From NCBI GenBank assembly GCA_029237695.1, contig CM055278.1, positions 69,059,188 to 69,123,187 on the forward strand: a stretch of DNA of 64,000 nucleotides, in the 5' to 3' direction. The translations under genes were made by a program, and so were the position numbers. Shown piece after piece: positions 54,501 through 64,000 of this stretch. The number at the start of each line of letters is the position of its first letter. Position 1 is the stretch's first letter. The notes beneath the pieces are model-generated. The model ran no database searches. It saw nothing but the letters and a program-made list of their open reading frames with translations, and had not been told where the DNA came from. The stretch comes from Conchocele bisecta (Eukaryota > Mollusca > Bivalvia > Lucinida > Thyasiridae).

Positions 54501-57500
54501 TTAAAAAAACCCGATGGAGTGGCCGAGCTAAGTTACGTCCGTGACACTGGGCCCCATTGTCTCCATCCCATATCTGAAAATTGCTGTAACTATTTTCAGG
54601 ATTTACCAATCTAATATAATCTTTAAACATCTCAATGGACGTCCGTACACTCGGCCGGGAGGCGTTACTCATTCTGGAGTGAATAGTCGAATGACGAGCA
54701 ACATCACTTGTGTCGGGGATACATGTTTCTCCGGCAACGAGAGGACTGTTGCATACTATGCTGCTCGTCTGCCTGCTGGATGCTCGCACCTAATAATAAT
54801 ACTAGAATTAACATTTGATCAATGGTCGCAGCTGGGTGTTGCCTGCATCCAATGCTACAACAATTCTCACCTTTAGTCTGCTCACTGGTGCCACTGGTCT
54901 CATAACAATAGCGAGTTGACTTGCAACAAGGAAAGTAAAATAATGTCACGATATGCGATGCAATCAAATAAGTATAATATAATTGCACCTATACCATTTC
55001 TTCCATAATGGTAGTACCTGGCGGCTATCATTGATCACGAGGCAATCAACCCAAACAACCAACTATTACAATCATTAATTATACAGACCCATCAAACTCA
55101 AACAGTTAATATGGTGCACTGTCGGACGAGTGGTTAGCACAACTGAATCGGGTAGCTCCGAACGCCAATGCCTTTGATGGACGGCTGGCGTCAAACAAAT
55201 AGCAAACCTTAGATCATTTTAACGATATCATGCGAGCTGCCGCCCCCTGGGTGGACACTGTATTAACTCCCGAACGGACCGTATGGGGAGGGGGCCGCAG
55301 GTGGCAGTGTCAGCGCATGGCTGGCCGCCACCTGGGAATCCCGTCCGCTTGCGGCTGTGAAGGCCATTCTAGCATAACCAAATCTAAAACTAACATACAA
55401 GTAATCCCACCCAATGGGTATGTACTCGATCGGAACTGGCCCGGGAAAGTCTCTTGCGTATGGACTGCCTTATCGAGGATTAGTACTGGGAAATTAACGA
55501 GACGATATGTACAGGCTCGTGTGGGCTAACACATGAATCCATAATTAACATACAAGTAATCCCACCCAACGAGTGTACGGAATTCTACCCACCACAATCC
55601 CGATATGCTATTATGTACTATGTTAGACTAGACTTAGTAGATTATATTTAGTAGTAGTGGTAAGGGTAATGAGTGGAAAGAGGAATGGTCAACAATTGGT
55701 CTGGTACCGGTGGAACTCGCTTCACTGACGAAGCCTGTTTAGTCGGTGACGGACGGACTCTTCTTGCACGCATTATTGTTGGCCTGCCTTCTAACCACTC
55801 AGGCCAGACTACTTCTGGTATTTTAATCAAACTGCAACACTAGGGTGAGTGGTGGGATTTTACATATATGCATAGACGTACTTGTATATATATCCATGTA
55901 CATATGTAGAGCGCGCACCGTCTGATAACAAAATATACTGGACTCGCAGAGATTGACATCGATCCGTGCATAAAATGCCACGGCTTCTTTCGGTCTCTGC
56001 GAAGCTCCGGGACGGCTGGTGTCGTGGGGATATCGTTATCGGGAACCGTAAAGTCACCCCGAACCCCTGCGATATCAGCCGTTAGAAACAGTAATAATAT
56101 ACAAAAAAAAAGCAATTACCCAAGGCACACACATTATTCGAAAATAGCACTGTACTCGAGTGAGCAATGACTTTGGTTGAACCTAACCTCTACCCGAATA
56201 CGCCACAATCCAAATAACTGCATAGCGGTCTGGTCGAAGGGAGGGTAGCATAAATGAATCGGGGTAGCTAAGTATGTCAATGCCAATAACTAACGGCTGA
56301 TGTCACTAAAATAGTCAACAACTCCAGAACACTCTAACGATCTCCAGTAAGCTACTTGCCCCAAAACCGGCCAACATGCATTATAGATATAATCCCAAGT
56401 CTGAAACAAGTGCCGCTCTAATATATACTTGTATTTTAACTGTAATGTAATTTTAAAATTGGCCCGATAATACATCAATAAAAAACATATAGGAACACAT
56501 ACGTCTAGGTCCACACTGTCGCCGAGGAGTAATCATAATACACATATGTATACATGTCCATGATATGTACATATGCAAAAATGCATAGCATAACCAGGAG
56601 TCCCATCTCCAATACACGAAACAGATAGGGACCATACAATTGATGCTGAATAACCATACATGTTGTTCCCCAAGATGTGTTGTAGCACCAATGCGTCTCC
56701 AACGAAGCGACACCGAGAGAACCGCATCCAGGTACACCGATACCAGTCTAGTAAGTAGACAAATGTCACCGACTCTCACTAGGTCACACTGGTCTGGTCC
56801 ATCCCAGGCAAGCGTCCAGGGAGTTCAGAATCTGCGGACGTAATACACTCATGTCACCCATAAGTCCACTCAGTCCATCTTATGATAGATCGCGCGAGAC
56901 ACGTGGGCGGCTCATAGCTCCCTTACGTGTGTCTCGTCCCGAATGGCAGGGTGACAGTTTTGTTGTATTTTTTACTACATCCAAGCACGAAATAATAGCT
57001 TACTTCGCCCAACACGGACGGTCCCATACACGCATAGGAATTATACATGTGCACAATACTCCGCACAGCAGCGTGTAGTGTAGTAAAGAATATGCATAGC
57101 ATAAACAAATATAAACTCACACACCCGTTGTGTCCGGTAAAACCACTAAGACGACCAAGTCAACATATGAAGTCATAGAAGACAGAAGCTGTTCCCGCTG
57201 ATTGAAAGCCTGGAGTGCTTGGTGAACCCGGGTGTCACAAATAACCGGTGGATCCACTCCATACAGACACGAGGCTAGAAGACTGAAGCACAAGAACGGA
57301 GGATTACTGCCTGCGTCAATATACCTCAAAGCGCCGAACTGTTTCTGTGCAGTTAGTGGTCGAGCCGGGCATAGTGGTCTCATCATATTGTCCATATAGT
57401 CAATCAACAGAAGCTGGCCCTATGGGTACCAGTTATTTCGCCCTTAGGGCAGTAGATGAGCCAAGTCAATATGACATTGGACATAACCCTGACAGACACA

Positions 57501-57555
57501 CTTAGATAGGCACGCACCCACAACATATACATACACAATCCAGATAAGGGCATCT
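54501..57555. other. Unassigned region, possibly LINE 3' UTR in part
   Basis: Short overlapping frames on both strands with no domain. AACATACAAGTAATCCCACC occurs twice, near 55392 and 55548. The DNA is less AT-rich than the introns further left. No gene is supported. Confidence 0.45.
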
Positions 57556-58110
57556 GTGATTTGCATGCATACAGCTCACTCAAACACAAACCAGATGCGG
57601 TCCTCGCGGTGTAGCCAGACGCCTACGACACCAACAAAGAGAAGAACAGAACCAAACAAAAACAAACTTAGTCCCCCCTCCTCGGGGACAAGGCCTCGCT
57701 CGTGTCTACCACCCACTCAGTGGGAGGTGGCCTATGCCTCTGTGGACCCGACATCGGGTCGTTTACTCTGTGTTGCATACTGGGCAGTGTCATGCTATAT
57801 GCGCCTTGGGATCTGTGGCGGAATGAGCTGCCTGGGGGTTGCCAGTGGCGGCATTGTGGGTGGCTTGGGCATGGCTTGTCTGGCTCCTCGTCGCTGCGGG
57901 TGGCGGTTGCGGTGCGAAGCCTCCGGTTGTCACTGGCTGCGGTGTCCCGGTCTGCTATTGGCGGGTCGGTGGCTCGGCTCCGGCTCGGCCTGCGCTGTTG
58001 CTCCTCTGTGGGCGCTGGATTTGCCCATATCACGTGGATCCGTCTCTGCTTGGTCTGTCTTGCCTCGTCCAACCCTCTAATAGCATTAGCAGGTAATATA
58101 ACAATGTAAC
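57556..58110. other. GC-rich patch with open frames on both strands
   Basis: Three overlapping frames of 135, 157 and 174 codons occur because the DNA is GC-rich and stop-poor. The predicted peptides are rich in Gly/Trp/Cys or Arg/Pro and match no family I recognise. It stands out sharply from its surroundings in base composition. A transferred or simple GC-rich segment, or LINE 3' UTR, are all possible. Confidence 0.35.
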
Positions 58111-58625
58111 GGCTGAGTATCCATATATCATGTGCACGCACACTCGGCCCTCTTCACGGTCTGACATATCGGCATTGTGCAATAGGAGAATGAACTAAAT
58201 AGGTTAAACTCACCGCCTCGTCTCCTTCATTTAATGCACATATTTCGACTGTATCGCATATATTAGTAAATTCGGAAACAAATGGGCCAACGGCCATTGG
58301 CCTGATCATTTACGGGCACATGCCCGGGTATGGAAGGTCTTCGAGCCATTTCCCACCCTTAAATATAAGAAAATTCAATCTCACATTGTACATGTCAGCA
58401 TGTACATTTCTTTTTGGCTATACGCTGTTGTGACATCTGAAATTATTATTGGCCCACAACATCATATATGCATACATTAAATCTACACAAAACAAAGACA
58501 ACATGATATATTAAAAAAAAAACGTTATTCTTTCCAATCGCAAGTTTATATGTTGCGCCAGCTATATCCATATGTGGAAGATAATATACAATTATGTTGG
58601 CTCCAACATTATAAAATAAATACTG
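58111..58625. other. No gene recognised
   Basis: Contains a SINE-like tail (GAAGGTCTTCGAGCCATTTC, then CCTTAAATATAAGAAA near 58360). Nothing else supported. Confidence 0.4.
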
Positions 58626-59105
58626 TTATTCAACATTAAATATAAGCTCGAGCAACGTCGGGCAGATGCGCGTCTTACCCTATTCTACAAAATAGTTCAT
58701 GGCTTAGTGGCTATTCCCGTCCCTGACTATTTCTAACCGAACCACAGAGTTTCCCGCTTCTGTCACTCTATGACATTTAAACAGGTCCATACTCGTGTAG
58801 ATTACTACAAATATTTTTTTTTTCTCTCACTATAGTGCAATGGAATTCTCTACCAGCGGATGTCGTACTGCAGAAAGATCTTTATTCGTTCAAGCTTTCT
58901 GTCAGCCGCATCACGCACCAAAAACCTTAAGTGCATATGGCTGTTTTTAAACCACTTTTTATCCTCCTTCATACTTTTAACATTACTTTTACTTTATTTT
59001 CCATGCTATTCTACTGTTTGCTATACTTTTACTAATTTGACACCGACGCGCAGTTGCCCGATGATGCCCGCGAGGGCGTGTGGCAGAAAAAAATAGATAT
59101 ATAGA
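58626..59105 (+). mobile_element. 3' end of a CR1/L2-like LINE
   Basis: The C-terminus of an ORF2 (58646-58930) plus a 3' UTR with GACACCGACGCGCAGTTG and GATGCCCGCGAGGGCGTG. 5'-truncated, as usual for LINE copies. Confidence 0.65.
58646..58930 (+). pseudogene. CR1/L2-like reverse transcriptase C-terminal fragment
   Basis: LEQRRADARLTLFYKIVHGL, then (after an in-frame stop) FKQVHTRVDYYKY and (after a frameshift in a T run near 58815) IVQWNSLPADVV. This is the conserved end of CR1-, L2- and RTE-related ORF2 proteins (R-LT-FYKI, Y-Y-FF--T---WN-LP). No catalytic part is present. Confidence 0.65.
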
Positions 59106-59106
59106 T

Positions 59107-59183
59107 TATCCACCATTATCCACCATTACGCCCCCCATTCTCCCCATTTTTCAAATTTCTACCATTACGCCATTTAGTGACAC
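59107..59183. mobile_element. Inverted MULE-type terminus
   Basis: CCACCATTATCCACCATTACG and CCATTACGCCATTTAGTGA are the complement of the terminus at 39265. This could be the far end of the same MULE, now about 20 kb away, or of another copy. Confidence 0.55.
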
Positions 59184-59640
59184 CGCTACCAAGTCCCTAA
59201 AATTTCCGAGATATTCCGATCGTTCACGGAAATCACATGACGGCCATTTTGTAAGAAAATGTCAACAAGCAGTGTCAGAATGTGAACACATATTGCAGTT
59301 TTCTCCTCTGTCACATATTACTGTACTGTACTTGAACTTGTTCGATATAAAGTAATGTAATATCTGATAACAGGCGCATAAGGCAAGTTTATAGGCGACG
59401 ATATTTGCAGTGAAAACCTTGAATTGTACGTTATAATTATTTATCAGTTGATCTATATTCGGATGGGAAGAGTAGTCGGCAACAAAACCCAAACAGTTAA
59501 AGGCCTTTGGTTGAAGGCAGACGCATGTACTGTGATATCTGTGATGTGGATAGCATTTACACTTCGCTAAACTAAAATTTTGTTCTAAAATATAGAAAAA
59601 ACCTGCAGGGCGTTGACGTTCAAACTGTAAGTGTAACGGG
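59184..59640. other. No gene recognised
   Basis: Short frames of about 75-90 codons without domain. ATATTCGGATGGGAAGAG near 59455 matches a family D piece. Confidence 0.45.
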
Positions 59641-59651
59641 GAGAGAAAATA

Positions 59652-59721
59652 TGCACCCAGGACTCGAACCCATCACCTCCCGCTTACAGGGCGGTCGCTC
59701 TACCGACTGAGCTACCCGGGC
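59652..59721 (-). tRNA. tRNA-like sequence, anticodon TGT (probably SINE-derived)
   Basis: On the minus strand: acceptor-like GCCCGGG, TA, D-arm GCTCAGTCGGTAGAGC, anticodon arm with loop CCTGTAA (anticodon TGT, threonine), and T-arm GGGTTCGAGTCC. Both pol III boxes are good (TAGCTCAGTCGG and GGTTCGAGTCC). The 3' acceptor strand (GTGCATA) does not pair with the 5' strand. That argues against a working tRNA gene and for a tRNA-derived SINE head or a pseudogene. Confidence 0.45.
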
Positions 59722-59846
59722 ACAGACACATATCTTCTCTCCTCGCATACTAGATCCGTTCCGTGACATACTCTCCCGCCAAATTGAAATTCGTCCTCGA
59801 ATTACTTATTTTTTTGGGGATTAGTGATTTTCTGGGGCTGCACGAT

Positions 59847-61158
59847 TCACCCAAATCCTCCCCAAATCCTCATTTTCCCCCAAATCCTCCCCAAATCCTC
59901 ATGTAATGAATAAGTTATCCAATTAATATGTCTCAAAACCTTTTAATATCGTTCTTAAGAAGTTATTGAACCCGATTTGAATACGTTTTTATGGTAAAAA
60001 GAGTCTCATTTCGATGTTTTAATTTAGCTTAGGCATTCTAGCAGCCAAGGGAGATCATCGAAAATAAATTATGAGATAAATGCAAGGGAGATAAATGTTG
60101 TTTGACCCATTTTGGTCAATTGAAACATGCAAGTTATTTACCATTCCAAATGTGTATAATACTATTCATCTGTTTTTATATCAATCAATCAATCAATCAA
60201 CCTCAGCACATATATAGCTTTAAAATATGAACATTTGGGGACGATTTGCTGCATATCGGGCCCGTACTGCATAGACACTTGACATTTACGGACATGGTCA
60301 TATTTTCAAGCTATATATGCTGAATTTGATTGATTGATCGATTGATTGATTGATTGAGATAAAAAAACAGATGAATAAACATTTTGAATGGTAAATAACT
60401 TGCATGTTTCATTTATCTCTCTTGCATTTATCTCATAATTAATCAATCAATCAATCAACCTCAGCACATATATAGCTTTAAAATATGAACATTTGGGGAT
60501 GATTTGCTGCATATCGGGCCCGTACTGCATAGACACTTGACATTTACAGACGTGGTCATATTTTCAAGCTATATATGCTGAATTTGATTGATTGATCGAT
60601 TGATTGAGATAAAAAAACAGATGAATAAACATTTGGAATGGTAAATAACTTGCATATTTCATTTATCTCCCTTGCATTTATCTCATAATTAATCAATCAA
60701 TCAACCAACCTCAGCACATATATAGCTTTAAAATATGAACATTTGGGGATGATTTGCTGCATATCGGGCCCGCACTGCATATATATAGACACTTGACATT
60801 TACGGACGTGGTCATATTTTCAAGCTATATATGCTGAATTTGATTGATTGATTGAGATAAAAAAAAACAGATGAATAAACATTTGGAATGGTAAATAACT
60901 TGCATGTTTCATTTATCTCCCTTGCATTTATCTCATAATTTATTTTGGATGATCTCCCTTGGCTGCTAGAATGCCTAAGTTAAATTAAAACTTTGAAATA
61001 AGACTCTTTTTACCATAAAAACGTATTCAAATCGGGTTCAATAACTTCTTAAGAACGATATTAAAAGGTTTTGAGACATATCAATTGGATAACTTATTCA
61101 TTACATGAGGATTTGGGGAGGATTTGGGGGGAAATGAGGATTTGGGTGAATCGTGTGC
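59847..61158. mobile_element. 1.3 kb element with ~280-bp inverted arms and inner tandem repeats
   Basis: The arms are near-identical inverted copies: CACGATTCACCCAAATCCTC ... CTTAAGAAGTTATTGAACCC ... GCAGCCAAGGGAGATCATC at the left, and the complement at 60935-61158. Inside are three tandem units of about 250-258 bp (CCTCAGCACATATATAGC at 60201, 60459, 60709). Each unit starts with AATCAATCAATCAA and ends with TTGATTGATTGATT, so each unit is itself an inverted repeat. No coding capacity. Confidence 0.85.
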
Positions 61159-61503
61159 CCGATTTACTGTGGGACAATCTCGGAGTATATATATCAGTCA
61201 CGGTCCCTCGTTGGGCGCCAAATGTAACATTAAGAGACTATATGGGGTGTACCTAATTGGCGCAATGACGGGAAATGGCGCAATGACCGAGATAGGGGCG
61301 CAATGACCGAGAAAGTTGGCTAATGAACTCATTTATTGACGCAATTGTGGAGGGGTGTGTGATGCATAATCGTCATGTTGTTGCGTTATTTTTTTACAAT
61401 CACAGGTAGACTGTTATCATTGTTGGAAAATGGCATATGCAAGGATTTGGTGGGTGTTTTTTTTTGTTGGATACATGGGCGCAATGACGGAAAAGGGGTG
61501 TCA

Positions 61504-62436
61504 GAGGTTCCGTCAACTGGAGGTTTCGTCAACTGAGAGGTTTCGTCAACTATGCGTCCGGTTCGTCAATTAGGCAATTTAGAGTAAAACTCGATAATGA
61601 CCGGCACGTGCCATACAATTGATAAGATAATTGATGGTCATTAAAGTGGATATTAATTAATGACAGATATGTGTTTATATTTGTTGTATATGGACATTTA
61701 ATGGCATATATTTCAATAACATTTTAAAGTATCTTGGTGTATATTTTGTGTATTTGTATAATCACCCGCTTCTGCAGCATTTGTAAGCCATCAACAGATA
61801 CACAATATGTTGAATAGAAGACATACGTTAGCGGCATGTTGTGGTAACCTCGGCGACCAACGGGTGAACGTGGAGTTGTAAAAACTATATTTTATTTATG
61901 GAAAATCATACTATTTACGATCATGAAATACAGTTACACTATAATATTAATAAAATATAATGAAAACATACCAGTATCACATTTCCTATGTTGCCACCGA
62001 CTGCAGCCGCCGCAGCATATAGCATGCATACGGGCAGTAACCACACCAGAACACAAGACGCAGTACGACTTATCATCCATGATGAATTGTAGTGAGGAAG
62101 TTACAAATTGCCCACCCATTTATATGTTTCAGCACTTGTGCAGTTGACATGGATCTGGCAAAAAGCTTGAGTGAATCATAAATAATCATCACGAATTAAC
62201 TACTTGAATCATGATGAATCATCACGAATTAACTGATCGGTCATTTGACGGTAATAATTACTAAACGATCAAAGATCAACTACTTGGTGAAAATGCGAAA
62301 TTCAATTAGCAGAGGTGTGATCAATACCATTCAACTATAATCGCCTAATTGACGAACCGGTAACCAGTTGACGGAACCACTCGACTTTTCACTATATTTT
62401 GCCTAATTGACGAAACCTCCAGTTGACGGAACCTCC
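61504..62436 (-). mobile_element. 933-bp element with GGTTCCGTCAACTGGAGG ends
   Basis: Left end AGAGGTTCCGTCAACTGG then AGGTTTCGTCAA; right end in reverse AGGAGGTTCCGTCAACTGG then AGGTTTCGTCAATTAGGC. The inverted ends extend about 80 bp with short repeated GTTTCGTCAA units. A zinc-finger exon lies inside at 61972-62119. Confidence 0.75.
61972..62119 (-). CDS. PHD-like zinc-finger exon of a transposon protein
   Basis: Codes CVLCSG, HAICCGGC, SRWQHRKCDTG on the minus strand: CX2C, then CX2CX4HX2C, a PHD-type or similar zinc-binding pattern. It ends at a good splice donor (ACTG/GTATGT) at 61972, so it is one exon of a spliced gene. Such fingers with a WQHR-C-TG ending are found at the N-terminus of invertebrate MULE-like transposase proteins, in my recollection. 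No partner exon could be identified in the element. Confidence 0.45.
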
Positions 62437-62649
62437 TGAATTCACGGAAAAGCATGAATAATGACCAAATTTATCGACGCAATTGTGGAAGATGTGAGGA
62501 GAGTCGTGTATAATAGTTATATTTGGTCATTATCCATCTTTCTCGGCCATTGCGCCACATTCTCCGTCATTCTCTGTCATTGCGCAATGACCGAGAAAGT
62601 TGGATAATGAACTAATTTATCGACGTAACTGTGGAAAATGAGGCGAGAG

Positions 62650-62940
62650 TTGTGTATATTGAATGGCATTAGCTGTTAATATGCCTTTAATAATCAATAT
62701 TCAATCAATATATCTAGCTTGTACACCCGATTTGTCTTGTGTAGTTGGTGTAATTGGTGCCTGATATATTGACAATCGGAAAGAATCGCAACATTCAATC
62801 TATATTTAGAGATTTGCCTTAGGCCCTATTTCTCCACTCACAATCTATTTGAGACATGCCATATCATTTTTCACCTTCGGGCATCGGCGTACTTCCATAA
62901 ACAATATGTACAGAAAATGTGATATTTTTCACAAATGGCA
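62650..62940. other. No gene recognised
   Basis: Just downstream (minus strand) of the next exon's stop; may be its 3' UTR. Confidence 0.4.
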
Positions 62941-63498
62941 TCAGAACTTGTATTTAATGTCGATCTCGCTGTGGGTGTTCAAACCACTGTCCCGCGGCCG
63001 CTTACTGGAGTGTGTGATTGTCTGGGACACGACCGGTACGTGCACATTCATTGGCGACACAGGCGGCGAATAAGATGGTAAATGTATGATTACTTGTGAT
63101 TCCTGCACTTCGTTCAACACATTTATTCGCGGATATTCCGGGCTCATGCTTGTTGTGGGCGAGGTCTCAATACATTTGTCTGGTGAAGTCGACACAGTTA
63201 CTGGTGAAGGCGAATTCTGGGGAGTTTTTATCACTGGAACGAAGTGGTTGGGTGACCATGTTTTTTTTCGGTTGACAATGTCCTTTGACGGTTTACACGT
63301 ATGTGTCCACAGTATTGTGACTGGGTTGCTACCGACGTCCTCGTTGTACGTTGCATTCAGTGTTCTATATGCCAAGTCCTTAATACCGCCGTTTAAAGTT
63401 GGATACAACGTTTCAATTGGTTTCTCAATTACTTCCGCCAGCGCGATGATGGTCCATGTTGATGAATATTTCCCAATCTGCGCACAATTGTAATACAT
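62941..63498 (-). CDS. Vertnin-like, transposase-derived exon
   Basis: A 185-codon open frame on the minus strand. Residues 7-85 contain GKYSSTWTIIALAEVIEK, PIETLYPTLNGG, TILWTHT and WSPNHFVPVI. This resembles proteins related to vertnin and to IS/MULE-type transposons, in which a region of this kind precedes the catalytic domain. The rest is S/P/T-rich and ends KYKF at 62944. A strong acceptor (TTGTGCGCAG/A) at 63478 suggests the exon really starts at 63477 and the upstream ATG is not the start. No frameshift or internal stop is present. A domesticated gene or a live transposon exon are both possible; the family call is uncertain. Confidence 0.45.
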   Translation of the reverse strand: MYYNCAQIGKYSSTWTIIALAEVIEKPIETLYPTLNGGIKDLAYRTLNATYNEDVGSNPVTILWTHTCKPSKDIVNRKKTWSPNHFVPVIKTPQNSPSPVTVSTSPDKCIETSPTTSMSPEYPRINVLNEVQESQVIIHLPSYSPPVSPMNVHVPVVSQTITHSSKRPRDSGLNTHSEIDIKYKF

Positions 63499-63725
63499 GG
63501 TATCAACATGTTACACAATCTGCACCTAACTCGTAGTTACATTGTGTAATAGCATGGTATCAACATGTTACACAATCTGCACCTACATGTAACTCGTAGT
63601 TACATTGTGTAATACATGGTATCAACATGTTACACAATCTGCACCTAACTCGTAGTTACATTGTGTAATACATGGTATCAACATGTTACACAATCTGCAC
63701 CTAACTCGTAGTTACATTGTGTAGT
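63495..63725. repeat. Tandem repeat, four ~57-62-bp units
   Basis: ATGGTATCAACATGTTACAC followed by AATCTGCACCTA(AC) and ACTCGTAGTTACATTGTGTA recurs from 63495, 63553, 63614 and 63670. Each unit is an imperfect palindrome (TTACACAATC and TTGTGTAAT ends). It abuts the acceptor of the vertnin-like exon, so it lies in its upstream intron. Confidence 0.85.
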
Positions 63726-64000
63726 ACAGTAGAACTTCGATAACTAGAACAGGTCTGGCTCGAACACCATGGAAAACTCGAACTGGTTCGACAGTCCCGG
63801 CAAATTTCCTATATAATTCATGTAATAAAACACCTTAAACTTGAACTATGAATTACTCGAACAGTCGAACCTGTGGATTAGTCCCGTGGATGGTCAAACA
63901 GTGGTAATTACCGCTAATAACTCGAACAGGTGATCAGCTGTTTGTCTAACGAGGTGCGAATTCCACCATTGCGGGCGGTCGCGTTGAGTAGTTTCCCTTG
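63723..64000 (+). mobile_element. pogo/Tigger-like element, runs to the window edge
   Basis: Starts TACAGTAGAACTTCGATAAC and contains several CTCGAAC words (ACTCGAACTGG, TACTCGAACAG). CAGTAGAACCTCGATAACTCG-type ends are typical of pogo/Tigger-derived repeats. The right end is not in the window or not clear. Confidence 0.55.

Larger units (their letters stand above)
61225..62645. mobile_element. Outer element with GCGCAATGACCGAG direct repeats
   Basis: GCGCAATGACCGAGAAAGTT and ATTGACGCAATTGTGGA occur at about 61300-61350 and again at 62585-62635, with a partial copy at 62464-62490. They flank the inner element at 61504-62436. The style (clustered GCGCAATGA words) is like the MULE termini at 39265 and 59107 (GGCGTAATGG). 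Confidence 0.5.

Noticed and set aside
57556..58141. 174- and 157-codon frames as genes
   Set aside because: They overlap on opposite strands in GC-rich DNA, give low-complexity peptides and match no family I know.
63495..63725. Regular repeats that could suggest a CRISPR array
   Set aside because: Units are contiguous tandem repeats without unique spacers, and the DNA is eukaryotic.

Overview
This is a eukaryotic window from an animal genome. It holds one well-supported multi-exon cellular gene with GT-AG introns. Nearly everything else that can be named is a transposable element or a repeat: non-LTR retrotransposons (LINEs), tRNA-derived SINEs, a Mutator-like (MULE) transposase remnant, and a very high density of small inverted-repeat DNA elements (MITEs and snapback hairpins). 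The repeat style suggests a marine invertebrate, most likely a bivalve mollusc. That is an inference from repeat types only and cannot be proven from the sequence alone.

Layout. 0-5 kb: no gene, one complete MITE and one partial MITE. 5-13.6 kb: a decayed L1-like LINE with an ORF1 remnant, an endonuclease/reverse-transcriptase ORF2 remnant, a 3' region made of about 14 tandem units of about 142 bp, and a poly(A) tail. 13.6-22.9 kb: mosaic of MITEs, palindromes, one SINE and an hAT-like element. 22.95-37.3 kb: an SLC49A4 (DIRC2)-like major facilitator gene on the + strand, 11 coding exons, 484 codons, with exon phases that join cleanly; its introns carry many hairpin elements. 39.2-40.8 kb: a MULE transposase pseudogene on the - strand, split by a SINE. 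40.8-42.15 kb: an inverted-repeat element built of AATTCTGTGTCACAAAATT-type units. 42.15-47.8 kb: a 5.65 kb element with long inverted arms containing spaced AAGATGGCCGCCA motifs. 48.7-54.4 kb: a LINE of the RNase H-bearing I group, nearly intact but with frameshifts and stops. 54.4-58.6 kb: unassigned, with a GC-rich patch. 58.6-59.1 kb: 3' end of a CR1/L2-like LINE. 59.1-64 kb: a second MULE-type end, a tRNA-like sequence, a 1.3 kb long-inverted-repeat element, an element carrying a PHD-like zinc-finger exon, and a vertnin-like transposase-derived exon beside a tandem repeat.

The host gene works alone here: no neighbouring cellular gene is visible. It is predicted to encode a 12-helix lysosomal transporter. 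The mobile elements show layered insertion (SINE into MULE, hairpin into MITE, MITE into MITE), so the window reads as a record of nested transposition around and inside one conserved transporter gene. No rRNA, CRISPR array, operon or prokaryotic feature was found.
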